A stretch of DNA of 64,000 nucleotides from Pseudomonas congelans (GTDB lineage: Bacteria > Pseudomonadota > Gammaproteobacteria > Pseudomonadales > Pseudomonadaceae), in assembly GCF_900103225.1 (NCBI RefSeq), contig NZ_FNJH01000003.1, forward strand, positions 508,471 through 572,470, written 5' to 3'. Made by a program: the position numbers and the translations under genes. Shown here piece after piece: positions 1 to 8,128 of this stretch. The notes beneath the pieces are model-generated. The model was not told where the DNA came from. It worked only from the letters and a program-made list of their open reading frames with translations, and searched no databases. The number at the start of each line of letters is the position of its first letter. Position 1 is the first letter of the stretch.

Positions 1-371
1 GCATTCTCTGGGTAGTCACCCTGTTTATGTTCCTGGCCCATACCAGGCGTCAGCGCAAGCTCGACGCCGAGCGTGATGAGGCGGCTGCCTTGCGGGATCA
101 GCGGATCAAGGAGTTGGCCAGACGCCTGGACAACTACCAGAACGGTACGGTGCGCATGGGCGAAGCGTTGCATGAGCTGCGTGCCGTTGTTGCGCCGTTG
201 CCGGACAAGCTCACCGCGCTGGAGCAGCGCGATCCCTCCACGCTGTCCTTCGCCCAGGCCGCACGTCTGGTCGGCATGGGTGCCAGCATCGATGAGCTGA
301 CCCAGTCCTGCGGCCTGACCCAGGCCGAAGCTCAGTTGATGACCAAACTGCACGGTAATACAGCGAGCTAG
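1..371 (+). CDS. DUF2802-type protein, 5' end outside window
   Basis: The reading frame is open from base 3 (I-L-W-V-V-T-L-F, then M at base 27) to the TAG at 369-371, so the gene starts upstream of the window and only about 122 residues are seen. The visible part has a hydrophobic N-terminal stretch followed by a charged, probably coiled-coil segment (RRQRKLDAERDEAAALRDQR) and a C-terminal part ending in a helix-turn-helix-like segment (LVGMGASIDELTQSCGLTQ). This matches the short DUF2802 membrane-anchored proteins encoded after cheW at the end of pseudomonad flagellar/chemotaxis clusters. The function is unknown. Family assignment is from pattern memory; that the gene is real and truncated by the window edge is clear. 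Confidence 0.75.
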   Translation, partial: ILWVVTLFMFLAHTRRQRKLDAERDEAAALRDQRIKELARRLDNYQNGTVRMGEALHELRAVVAPLPDKLTALEQRDPSTLSFAQAARLVGMGASIDELTQSCGLTQAEAQLMTKLHGNTAS

Positions 372-382
372 TTTCTCGTTCG

Positions 383-735
383 GGATGGCTATCGTTCCCA
401 TGCTCCGCGTGGGAATGCAGTTCGTGACGCTCTGCGTCACACAGCGGTTTTGCGATTTCAGGTTGATTGAGGTTCGACTCAAGTGACCTTTTCGCCCCTC
501 GGCGACCTACTTTGATGGGGCCAAAGTAGGCAAACCCCCTCGCTCCGTTTCCGGCCCGACTTCGTCGGGTTCCTTCGCCCTGACACTGATCCGGGAGTCG
601 CCGCAACGGGCCATCCATGGCCCGGTGCGGCTAGCCTGGCGTCCTGCCAGGCTACCCCCGGATCAGCGCCAGGACTCAGCCGTCACTTACGTCGCACTCT
701 GCGTCGTCAGTGCCATCGCGAAAAAAACGCATTTA
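383..735 (+). repeat. Dispersed structured repeat, copy A
   Basis: This fills the 418-base gap between the DUF2802 gene and apt and holds no credible gene. In order it contains the palindrome GTGACGCTCTGCGTCAC (424-440), a 9-bp stem CCTACTTTG / CAAAGTAGG (506-514 and 522-530) closing the loop ATGGGGC, the hairpin CCCGACTTCGTCGGG, and a core with the palindrome GGGCCATCCATGGCCC and the hairpin arms TAGCCTGGC / GCCAGGCTA enclosed by CTGATCCGGG / CCCCGGATCAG. It ends in a segment containing GTCAGTGCCATCG. Related copies lie at 32.84-33.16, 33.26-33.60, 52.29-52.74 and 63.91 kb. Confidence 0.9.
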
Positions 736-789
736 CGATAGCCGTGAGCGCTGGACCGTTCGGAACCTGTAGCTCTCGTGCCTATGCCC

Positions 790-1338
790 TTACTGCTCGT
801 CCAGCGCAAACTCGGTCAGGCAGAACGTCGGGATCTTCAGGTCGTTGAGACGCTTGGAGCCGCCCAGTTCCGGCAAGTCGATGATCGCAGCGGCCTCATA
901 CACTTCGGCACCCATGCGGCGGATCAGGTTGGCGGCGGCGATCAGCGTGCCCCCGGTTGCGATCAGGTCATCGAACATGATGACCGAGTCACCTTCGCAC
1001 AGACTGTCGGCATGCACTTCAAGATACGCTTCGCCGTATTCGGTCTGATACGCCTCCGACAGCACATCGGCAGGCAGCTTGCCTTGTTTGCGGAACAGCA
1101 CCAGCGGCTTGTTCAACTGATACGCGACCACCGAACCAATCAGAAAACCCCGTGCGTCCATAACGCCGATATGGCTGAACTCGGCATCGATGTAGCGCTG
1201 CACGAAGCTGTCAATCACCTGACGGGTGGCCTTGGGCGATTGGAAGAGGGGCGTGATATCGCGGAAGACCACGCCCGGCTTGGGAAAGTCCACGACCGGG
1301 CGTATCAGGGATTTGAAGTTCGATTGATCGAAAGTCAT
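790..1338 (-). CDS. apt: Adenine phosphoribosyltransferase
   Basis: Cytoplasmic purine salvage enzyme that makes AMP from adenine and PRPP. The 182-residue product is the usual length for bacterial Apt. It starts with the typical region containing [14 protein letters not shown] (residues 18-31) and carries the PRPP-binding loop [10 protein letters not shown] near residues 122-131. The gene lies 61 bases downstream of anr on the same strand and may be read through from it. The order anr-apt is found in other pseudomonads next to the hemN and cco genes. No unusual feature is seen. Confidence 0.96.
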   Translation of the reverse strand: MTFDQSNFKSLIRPVVDFPKPGVVFRDITPLFQSPKATRQVIDSFVQRYIDAEFSHIGVMDARGFLIGSVVAYQLNKPLVLFRKQGKLPADVLSEAYQTEYGEAYLEVHADSLCEGDSVIMFDDLIATGGTLIAAANLIRRMGAEVYEAAAIIDLPELGGSKRLNDLKIPTFCLTEFALDEQ

Positions 1339-1399
1339 CAGGGGGTTCCATGGCAGTTTTGGCCGACAGTTTAAGCCGACCCGCCAAAGATCGCACGTT

Positions 1400-2137
1400 T
1401 CAGCTTTGCATCGATCCGCCAGCCAACGCGCACAGCTCGATGGGGGCGAGGATATGTATCTCTTTGCCTTCGGCAGAAATCAGCTGATTTTGCTGGAACC
1501 GGGTAAATACCCGGGAAACCGTTTCGACTGCCAGACCCAGGTGATTACCGATTTCGTTGCGCGACATGCTCAGGCGGAACTGATTGGCCGAAAAGCCTCT
1601 GGCGCGGAAGCGTGCAGAGAGATTGATCAGAAACGTGGCGATACGCTCATCGGCAGTCTTTTTCGACAGCAGCAGCATCATTTGCTGATCGTCACGGATC
1701 TCACGGCTCATGACGCGCATCAACTGCCGACGCAGTTGCGGCAGTTTTACGGAAAGCTCGTCCAGACGCTCGAACGGGATTTCGCAGACCGATGTGGTTT
1801 CCAGTGCCTGCGCCGAGACCGGGTAAGCCTCGGCGTCCATGCCTGACATGCCCACCAGTTCGCTGGGCAGGTGAAAGCCGGTGAGCTGTTCTTCGCCGCT
1901 GTCACTGATATTGAAGGTTTTCAGTGCCCCGGAACGCACCGCGTAGACCGACTCGAAGGTATCCCCCTGACGAAACAGAAACTCGCCCTTTTTCAGTGGC
2001 CGGCCGCGTTTGACGATCTGGTCAAGGCTGTCCATGTCTTCGGTGTTCAACGAAAGGGGCAGGCACAACGGCGCGAGACTGCAATCCTTGCAGTGAGCCT
2101 GGGTTTGAGCGCGCGACTTGACTGGCTCGGACATCAC
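1400..2137 (-). CDS. anr: Anr, FNR-family oxygen-sensing transcription regulator
   Basis: Global activator of anaerobic and microaerobic genes. The 245-residue protein has Cys16, Cys19, Cys25 and Cys118, matching in spacing the four [4Fe-4S] ligands of FNR. A cyclic-nucleotide-binding-like beta-roll covers roughly residues 30-145, followed by a dimerisation helix and a C-terminal helix-turn-helix ([20 protein letters not shown]) whose ETVSR segment is the DNA-contacting element typical of FNR-type proteins recognising TTGAT-N4-ATCAA. Such a site is present upstream of hemN in this window. Two adjacent Met codons make the start uncertain by one residue. Confidence 0.96.
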   Translation of the reverse strand: MMSEPVKSRAQTQAHCKDCSLAPLCLPLSLNTEDMDSLDQIVKRGRPLKKGEFLFRQGDTFESVYAVRSGALKTFNISDSGEEQLTGFHLPSELVGMSGMDAEAYPVSAQALETTSVCEIPFERLDELSVKLPQLRRQLMRVMSREIRDDQQMMLLLSKKTADERIATFLINLSARFRARGFSANQFRLSMSRNEIGNHLGLAVETVSRVFTRFQQNQLISAEGKEIHILAPIELCALAGGSMQS

Positions 2138-2286
2138 TTAATTCCTTGTGGGAAATCACACATAAGCCGTAAGGGTAACTCACCCATGCTTGTCGGGGCC
2201 AGCCTGCAAAACTGTCGGCATCATCAAGGTTGCAGGCTGCCTGCCGATAAACCTGTATTCCTTCAGCCACACCAGGATGCCTTGTC

Positions 2287-2754
2287 ATGTCAACGACACT
2301 CCCGTTGATCAACAGCATTACGTTACGGACTGCGACTTCGCAGACCACCTACAGTTATGCCGATCCAGGCACTGCCGAGACGCCTGCAAGCGAGAAAAAG
2401 GGCGTACAGGTCAACTTGTCGGCAGAAGGCAAGGCCGCTGCGTCTTCGTCTTCCAGAAACGCTGATATCGAGCAGAGCGGCCTGCCTTCTTCCGTGCAGA
2501 AGATCCTCAAGGCGATTCGCGAACTTCAGCGCAGGATCGAGGAAACCATGGAGCAGATCCAGAAGGCGCTGAATGACCCCAGCCTGAGCCCCGAGGAGCG
2601 AAGGACCAAGGCTGCGGCGCTACAGACCGTGCTCAGCACGTTGCAGGCGCAAGTGAGCAATTCCACGGCCGATCTGTCGTCGCTCATGAACAGCCTGAAC
2701 TCCAGCGACTCCGACAAAACGAAGGCGGGGATGCTGGTTCTGGCCAAAATGTAG
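2287..2754 (+). CDS. Small coiled-coil hypothetical protein
   Basis: A 155-residue protein on the plus strand between the divergently read anr and the convergent hemN. No signal peptide or membrane segment is seen. The N-terminal 55 residues are Ser/Thr/Ala-rich and probably disordered; residues about 65-140 are helical and likely coiled coil (IRELQRRIEETMEQIQKAL, then EERRTKAAALQTVLSTLQAQ). An AGGA sequence lies a suitable distance before the ATG. Codon use is like that of neighbouring genes and the opposite strand has no better frame, so I accept it as real. I do not recognise the family. Its stop is only 14 bases from the hemN stop. Confidence 0.7.
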   Translation: MSTTLPLINSITLRTATSQTTYSYADPGTAETPASEKKGVQVNLSAEGKAAASSSSRNADIEQSGLPSSVQKILKAIRELQRRIEETMEQIQKALNDPSLSPEERRTKAAALQTVLSTLQAQVSNSTADLSSLMNSLNSSDSDKTKAGMLVLAKM

Positions 2755-2768
2755 CACTTGGCCGCGGG

Positions 2769-4151
2769 TCATATCACCCGGGAGAACTGCTGTCTGTTCT
2801 GCCGTGTCAGGTAGGCATCGAAGACCATGCACACTGCGCGTACCAGCAGTCGACCTGCCGGTCTGACTTCAAGGCCGGTATCGCTCAGTGTGATCAGCCC
2901 GTCGCTCGCCATGCCAAGCAGTTGCGGCCACGCTTCGCTGAAATAGTCCTTGAAATCGATGCAAAAGGCCTTTTCGATTTCGCCGAAATCCAGCGTGAAG
3001 TGGCAGATCAGTTGCTGAATGACGGCGCGCCTGATGCGGTCGTCATCGCTGCAGAGCAGCCCGCGTCGGGTTGCGGGCTGGTCGCTGTCCAGCAACCGCA
3101 GGTACTCGCTCAGGTCGCTGCTGTTCTGGCTGTACAGCTCGCCGACCTGGCTGATGGCCGAGACCCCCAGCCCGATCAGATCGCAGTGGCCGTGCGTGGT
3201 ATAGCCCTGAAAGTTGCGCTGCAGGGTCAGGTCCTCCTGAGCGGTGGCCAGCTCGTCGTCGGGCAGGGCGAAATGGTCCATGCCGATGTAGCGATAACCG
3301 GCGCTGCCCAATTGTTCGACGGTGCGTTCCAGCATCAGCAGTTTGCTCGCTGCATCCGGCAGATCCGCCGCTTCGATGCGCCGCTGCGGCATGAAGCGCT
3401 CGGGCAGATGCGCGTAGTTGAATACCGACAGCCGATCAGGCTGCAGATCGATGATCTTGTCCACGGTGTGGCTGAAGGTCTGCGGATTCTGTGCGGGCAG
3501 ACCGTAGATCAGGTCAATATTCACCGAACGAAATTGCAGCGTACGTGCGGCTTCGACAATCGCGCGGGTCTCTTCCAGGCTCTGCATGCGGTTGATCGCC
3601 CGCTGCACCGTCGGGTCGAGGTCCTGCACGCCCAGGCTGACCCGGTTGAAACCCAGCTCGCGCAGCAGCCCCATCGTCGACCAGTCCGCTTCGCGTGGAT
3701 CGATCTCGATGCCATAGTCGCCGGAGTCGTCGTCCAGCAGGTTGAAATGCAAGCGCAACTGCGCCATCAAACGGCGCAATTCATCGTGACTGAGAAAGGT
3801 CGGTGTGCCGCCGCCCAGGTGCAGTTGCTCCACCACCTGACCGGGTGCCAGGTGGCAGGCGAGCATCTGCATCTCGTGTTCGAGTCGTTGCAGGTAGGCC
3901 TGAGCGCGTCCGCGATCCTTGGTGATGACTTTGTTGCAGGCGCAGTAGTAGCAAATGTTCGCGCAGAAGGGCAGATGCACGTAGAGCGACAACGGACGTG
4001 ACGCCTTGCGGCTTTCGCGCAGCGCGTGCAGCAGATCGAAGGCGCCCACTTGGGTGTGAAACTGCACCGCCGTCGGATAGGACGTATAGCGCGGTCCGGC
4101 CACATCGTAGCGATGGATCAGGTCTGAATCCCAACGAATGGCGTCAAGCAT
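2769..4151 (-). CDS. hemN: Oxygen-independent coproporphyrinogen III oxidase
   Basis: Radical-SAM enzyme that converts coproporphyrinogen III to protoporphyrinogen IX without O2 in heme synthesis. From the chosen start (MLDAIRWDSDLIHRYD) the protein is 460 residues, the normal HemN length. The frame extends 13 codons further upstream, but those lack similarity to the usual N-terminus, and the chosen ATG has GGGAA upstream. The signature C-A-N-I-C-Y-Y-C-A-C (CxxxCxxCxC) near residue 60 provides the [4Fe-4S] cysteines, preceded by YVHLPF, and GGGTPT follows. A perfect Anr box and a fitting -10 sequence lie upstream. Confidence 0.96.
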   Translation of the reverse strand: MLDAIRWDSDLIHRYDVAGPRYTSYPTAVQFHTQVGAFDLLHALRESRKASRPLSLYVHLPFCANICYYCACNKVITKDRGRAQAYLQRLEHEMQMLACHLAPGQVVEQLHLGGGTPTFLSHDELRRLMAQLRLHFNLLDDDSGDYGIEIDPREADWSTMGLLRELGFNRVSLGVQDLDPTVQRAINRMQSLEETRAIVEAARTLQFRSVNIDLIYGLPAQNPQTFSHTVDKIIDLQPDRLSVFNYAHLPERFMPQRRIEAADLPDAASKLLMLERTVEQLGSAGYRYIGMDHFALPDDELATAQEDLTLQRNFQGYTTHGHCDLIGLGVSAISQVGELYSQNSSDLSEYLRLLDSDQPATRRGLLCSDDDRIRRAVIQQLICHFTLDFGEIEKAFCIDFKDYFSEAWPQLLGMASDGLITLSDTGLEVRPAGRLLVRAVCMVFDAYLTRQNRQQFSRVI

Positions 4152-4185
4152 GCGCGCGTTTCCCGGTCCGGCTGGCGATGTCGCG

Positions 4186-4227
4186 AGCATACGCAGGGGG
4201 GCGAGGGTCGGCGTTGATGTGGATCAA
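4186..4227 (-). promoter_or_regulatory. Anr (FNR-type) box and -10 of hemN promoter
   Basis: TTGATGTGGATCAA at 4214-4227 is a perfect TTGAT-N4-ATCAA dyad, the FNR/Anr consensus. On the minus strand a -10-like TATGCT lies at 4191-4186. With a start near 4179 the box would be centred at about -41.5, the position of class II FNR activation. The hemN ATG is at 4151. The site sequence is seen directly; binding by the Anr encoded nearby is inferred, and agrees with known Anr control of hemN in P. aeruginosa. Confidence 0.88.
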
Positions 4228-4246
4228 ATGGCAAGAGTTGACTGCC

Positions 4247-4930
4247 TCAATGCCCCATCAGCCAATGTTGATGCGGGCCTGGCAAGGTCCAGACACCGAA
4301 GACCATCACCAGCAGCCCTCCTGCCATGCGCACACCACGTTTGCGCAGTAAAGCGGTGGTGCGTTCGGCAGCCAGGCCGGTGGCCAGCAGAACGGGCCAG
4401 GTGCCCAGCCCGAAGGCCAGCATCAGCAGCGCGCTGTCGAGAGGATTGCCCTGACTGGCGGCCCAGAGCAGGGCGCTGTAGACCAGCCCGCAGGGCAGCC
4501 AGCCCCACAGGGCGCCGAGCAACAAGGCGCGCGGCACACTGGACACCGGCAACAGGCGACTGGCCAAGGGTTGCAAATAGCGCCACAGGCCCCGGCCAAG
4601 ACGCTCTATATAGGTAAGCCCGCTCCACCAGCCGGCCAGGTACAGCCCCATCATGATCAGCAACACGGCGGCAATGATGCGCAAGCCCGTCGCCAGCGGA
4701 CTTTGCGCCACCGCCCAGCCGACCAGTCCGGAACACAGGCCGGCTGCGGTGTAGCTGAGAATGCGCCCCAGGTTGTAGGCCAGCAACAAACGAAACCGGC
4801 GGCTGCGCTGCTCCTTGGGGATGGCCAGCGTCAGGGCCCCCATCAGGCCACCACACATGCCCAGACAGTGCCCACCGCCCAGCAGCCCGAGAATGAACGC
4901 CGAGAACAGCAGCGAAGCGAGTTCAAACAT
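4247..4930 (-). CDS. TauE/SafE-like (DsbD_2 type) membrane protein of the cco cluster
   Basis: A 227-residue polytopic protein, about six membrane segments, opening with MFELASLLFSAFILGLLG and the conserved GGHCLGMCGG motif around residues 19-28. The family is usually named 'sulfite exporter TauE/SafE', but genes of this type directly after ccoS are common in proteobacteria and are thought to help metal or cytochrome oxidase assembly. The start used overlaps the end of ccoS by 8 bases. A further in-frame start 22 codons upstream would lie within ccoS and adds a poor N-terminus. The exact role is not known. Confidence 0.85.
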   Translation of the reverse strand: MFELASLLFSAFILGLLGGGHCLGMCGGLMGALTLAIPKEQRSRRFRLLLAYNLGRILSYTAAGLCSGLVGWAVAQSPLATGLRIIAAVLLIMMGLYLAGWWSGLTYIERLGRGLWRYLQPLASRLLPVSSVPRALLLGALWGWLPCGLVYSALLWAASQGNPLDSALLMLAFGLGTWPVLLATGLAAERTTALLRKRGVRMAGGLLVMVFGVWTLPGPHQHWLMGH

Positions 4931-5126
4931 CGCGTTTCTCGTCAGAGCCCGGCTGGTGGGGCTCAGGCGCGGCATGCTCCACAGGCGGCGTGTCATCGAA
5001 CAATATGCTGTGTGCCGGGCCTTCCATGTCGTCGTACTGGCCGCTGTCCACCGCCCAGAAAAACACGTAGATCGCGACGCCCACCAGCAGCAGGGCGGCA
5101 GGGATCATGATGTAAAGCGCGGGCAT
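4923..5126 (-). CDS. ccoS: CcoS, cbb3 oxidase maturation protein
   Basis: A 67-residue single-pass membrane protein. It begins MPALYIMIPAALLLVGVAIY, followed by FFWAVDSGQYDDMEGPA, the family hallmark (W-a-v-x-s-G-Q-f/y-D-D-x-e-g-P), and a charged tail. In Rhodobacter CcoS is needed for heme and copper insertion into the catalytic subunit. The start has a strong GGAGG six bases upstream and overlaps the 3' end of ccoI by 22 bases, which suggests translational coupling. The open frame continues upstream, but those codons lie within ccoI. Confidence 0.93.
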   Translation of the reverse strand: MPALYIMIPAALLLVGVAIYVFFWAVDSGQYDDMEGPAHSILFDDTPPVEHAAPEPHQPGSDEKRDV

Positions 5127-7579
5127 GAAACCTCCGGGGCAGAGTGGGGGGCAAGCGCACGACGCGGCAGGCGGGTCAGCCGCAAAGCGTTGAGCACCAC
5201 GGTCAGTGAACTGACCGACATGCCGATCGCCGCCCACACCGGAGTGATCCAGCCCATCGCTGCGAAGGGCAGCATGAGGCCATTGTACAGACCGGCCCAG
5301 AGCAGGTTTTCGATAATGACGCTACGCGTGCGTCGGGCCAGATTCAGGGCGTCGATCAGCACCGGCAAGCGGTTGCACAGCAGCACGGCGTCAGCGCTGG
5401 TTTTGGCGAGATCGGTGGCCGAGCCCATTGCCACACTGATGTCGGCTGCTGCCATGACCGGCACGTCGTTCACTCCGTCACCGATCATCAGCACCTTGCG
5501 CCCCTGAGCCTGAAGCTGGCGCAGCACCTCCAGCTTGTCGTCCGGGCGCATGCCGCCACGCGCTTCATCAATGCCCAGCGCCTGCGCGACACTGTCAACC
5601 ATCGGCGAGCTGTCACCAGACAGCAGCAGCGTCTTCCAGCCTCGCGCCCGGCACGCGTGTAAGAGGGTGTCTGCATCCTCGCGCAGCCGGTCGTCCAGCA
5701 CCAGCCATGCGAGTGGGCCCCGCGCATCGCCCAGCAACAGCCATTGGCCGGACCGCTCGGTTGGCAAGGGTGTTTCAGCGCCGCTCAGCGCACAGACGAA
5801 AGCCGCCTCGCCGATGCGCAACAGATGCCCGTCAACACGACCTTCCAACCCTAGCCCCGGTGTACTAAGCACCTCTTCGGCAGCCCTTGGCGCTCGACCG
5901 AACGCGCGGGCGATGGGGTGCTCGGAGCGGTTTTCCAGCGCCGCCGCCAGCGCCAGGCAGCGATCGGCGTCCAGCTCGCGCAGCGGGTGGATGCTACGCA
6001 GCGTCAGGCGCCCTTCGGTCAGGGTGCCGGTCTTGTCGAAGATGACCGTGTCGATCTGGTTGAGGCCTTCGAGCACATGACCCCGGGTCAGCAGCAGGCC
6101 GATTGTGTGCAGCGTGCCGGTCGCCGCAGTCAGGGCGGTCGGTGTCGCCAGCGACAGGGCGCAGGGGCAGGTGGCGACGAGCATGGCCAAAACGATCCAG
6201 AAAGCGCGCGAAGCATCCAGCTGCCACCAGATCACCCCGATCAGTGCAGCCGCGATCAGCGAAAACAGCAGAAAGGTCTGTGCCGCCCGGTCGGCGATCT
6301 GCGCGAGTCGGGGCTTTTCTGCCTGTGCGCGTTCGAGCAGCCGGACAATGGCCGAAAGGCGGGTTTCGTGACCCAGCGCCGTCACGCCGATGGTCAGCGG
6401 GCTTTCGACATTCAGCGTTCCTGCGGTGACCGCATCGCCCACACTGCGCGTTTGCGGCAGGTATTCGCCGGTCAACAGCGACTCATCGACACTGGAGCGA
6501 CCTTCGAGGATTTTGCCATCAGCCGGTATTACTGCGCCGGGCTGCACCAGCACCCGATCGGCCAAGTGCAGTTCGCTGAGCATGATGCGCTGGCTCTGGC
6601 CGTCATCGCTGAGGCGCAGGCATGAGGCGGGCAGCACGTTGACCAACTGGGCCGTGGCCGCCGCCGTGCGCTCGCGGGCCCGGCGTTCCAGGTAACGTCC
6701 GGTCAGCAGGAACAGTGCAAACATGCCGACCGCATCGAAATACAGTTCCCCAGCGCCAGTGACGGCGGTCCAGATACCTGCGGCGTAGGCCGCGCCTATT
6801 GCCAGCGACACCGAGACATCCATTGTCAGGTGACGGCTGCGCAGGTCGCGCCACGCACCGCGAAAGAACGGCGCGCAACTGTAGAAGACAATCGGCGTGG
6901 TCAGAAACAGGGCTACCCAGCGCAGGATGGTATGCATCTGCGGGCTGAGATCGATATTGAACTCCGGCCAGGTGGCCATGGTTGCCATCATTGCCTGAAA
7001 CCACAGCAGGCCGGCGACGCCCAGTTGTCGCAACGCCAGGCGATTGTCACGTGCCATGCGTTCGGCAGCGCGGTCGGCCTGCCATGGATGGGCGACATAG
7101 CCAATCGCGTGCAGTTCGCTCAGCAATTGGCTGAGGGCAAGCTGGTCGGCGTTCCAGCGCACCAGCAGGCGATGAGTGGACAGGTTCATGCGCGCCTCAG
7201 TCACCGCAGGCAGGCGTCCCAGGTGTTGCTCGATCAGCCAGCCGCAGGCCGCGCAACTGATGCCTTCGACAAGCAGGGTGGCTTCCGAGAGGTCGCCGTC
7301 GTGGCGCACGAATGGCGCCTGTACATCGGCGCGGTCGTAGAGCGCCAGTTCGTCGAGCAATTGGGTGGGCAGACTTTCCGGGTTGGCCGAGGTTTCACTG
7401 CGGTGGCGGTAATAATTGTCCAGACCGCTGGCGACGATGGCCTCGGTCACTGCCTGACAACCGGGGCAGCACAGCTGTCGGGATGCACCGAGCACCAGCG
7501 CGTTGAAATGGCTGCCCGCCGGAACCGGCAAACCGCAGTGGTAGCACTGCACCGGCGCGGGAGAGGAGAGCTTGGCCAC
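5105..7579 (-). CDS. ccoI: CcoI, P1B-type copper-transporting ATPase
   Basis: An 824-residue copper pump that supplies Cu for the binuclear centre of cbb3 oxidase. In order it has an N-terminal cysteine cluster (CYHC at 12-15, CC at 37-38, C41), a heavy-metal-associated domain with CAAC at 109-112, the transmembrane CPC motif at 471-473, the phosphorylation motif DKTGT at 515-519, the HP motif at 554-555 and GDGVND at 700-705. The actuator TGE is at 370-372. All catalytic residues are present. It is the third gene of a ccoGHIS-type run, 2 bases after ccoH. Confidence 0.96.
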   Translation of the reverse strand: MAKLSSPAPVQCYHCGLPVPAGSHFNALVLGASRQLCCPGCQAVTEAIVASGLDNYYRHRSETSANPESLPTQLLDELALYDRADVQAPFVRHDGDLSEATLLVEGISCAACGWLIEQHLGRLPAVTEARMNLSTHRLLVRWNADQLALSQLLSELHAIGYVAHPWQADRAAERMARDNRLALRQLGVAGLLWFQAMMATMATWPEFNIDLSPQMHTILRWVALFLTTPIVFYSCAPFFRGAWRDLRSRHLTMDVSVSLAIGAAYAAGIWTAVTGAGELYFDAVGMFALFLLTGRYLERRARERTAAATAQLVNVLPASCLRLSDDGQSQRIMLSELHLADRVLVQPGAVIPADGKILEGRSSVDESLLTGEYLPQTRSVGDAVTAGTLNVESPLTIGVTALGHETRLSAIVRLLERAQAEKPRLAQIADRAAQTFLLFSLIAAALIGVIWWQLDASRAFWIVLAMLVATCPCALSLATPTALTAATGTLHTIGLLLTRGHVLEGLNQIDTVIFDKTGTLTEGRLTLRSIHPLRELDADRCLALAAALENRSEHPIARAFGRAPRAAEEVLSTPGLGLEGRVDGHLLRIGEAAFVCALSGAETPLPTERSGQWLLLGDARGPLAWLVLDDRLREDADTLLHACRARGWKTLLLSGDSSPMVDSVAQALGIDEARGGMRPDDKLEVLRQLQAQGRKVLMIGDGVNDVPVMAAADISVAMGSATDLAKTSADAVLLCNRLPVLIDALNLARRTRSVIIENLLWAGLYNGLMLPFAAMGWITPVWAAIGMSVSSLTVVLNALRLTRLPRRALAPHSAPEVSCPRFTS

Positions 7580-7581
7580 GT

Positions 7582-8118
7582 TCAGTCTTTCCGGCGTTGC
7601 GCGGCTTGCAGGGGCTCGTCACCCAGGGTCACGTCGTCAGTGCCGATCTGTTCTTCCTCGAACAGGCGCCAGGTCTGCTCGCCTTCGACACCCAGCAGCT
7701 CCACAAAACGCCGACCGTTGACCTTGTCCTGCAACTGACCGATGTAACGGCCCTGCCCGGAAGGGCTGCGGGTCAGGAACACCCGGCGATCACTGTCAGG
7801 GCGCGTGGGCGAAATGAGGTTGAGTTCCAGACGCTCCGGGTTGCTGTTGCCGCTCAGGCGCAGCTCGACTTCGCCGGTCAGTTCATCCATGTGCAAGCGC
7901 GCGTGCAGCTTGAGGGTCTGGGCGAGCACTTCGCGATTCAACGAGCGATTGATGCCTTTGCCAGCCTCGTAATAGTTATCGGTGACCAGCGGATCCGGGT
8001 GGGTCACGGCGATGAACACCATCGACAGGCTCAAGGTCACCGAGCCGGTCAGGATGGCGATAATGATCCATGGCCATAGATGCCGGTACCAGGGGGTTGC
8101 AGCAGTCGCGGCGGGCAT
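7582..8118 (-). CDS. ccoH: CcoH, FixH-family assembly protein
   Basis: A 178-residue membrane-anchored protein with one N-terminal membrane segment (WIIIAILTGSVTLSLSMVFI, about 17-36) and a periplasmic FixH domain. The family motif appears as DPLVTDNYYEAGKGIN near residues 42-57. CcoH interacts with cbb3 oxidase during assembly and is required for its stability in Rhodobacter. The gene lies between ccoG (10-base gap) and ccoI (2-base gap) on the same strand. Confidence 0.93.
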   Translation of the reverse strand: MPAATAATPWYRHLWPWIIIAILTGSVTLSLSMVFIAVTHPDPLVTDNYYEAGKGINRSLNREVLAQTLKLHARLHMDELTGEVELRLSGNSNPERLELNLISPTRPDSDRRVFLTRSPSGQGRYIGQLQDKVNGRRFVELLGVEGEQTWRLFEEEQIGTDDVTLGDEPLQAAQRRKD

Positions 8119-8128
8119 GGCGGGGCTC

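Noticed and set aside
211..618. A 135-codon minus-strand frame covering the DUF2802 gene end and repeat copy A
   Set aside because: It is created by the GC-rich palindromic repeat and overlaps a real gene; similar frames recur in other repeat copies.
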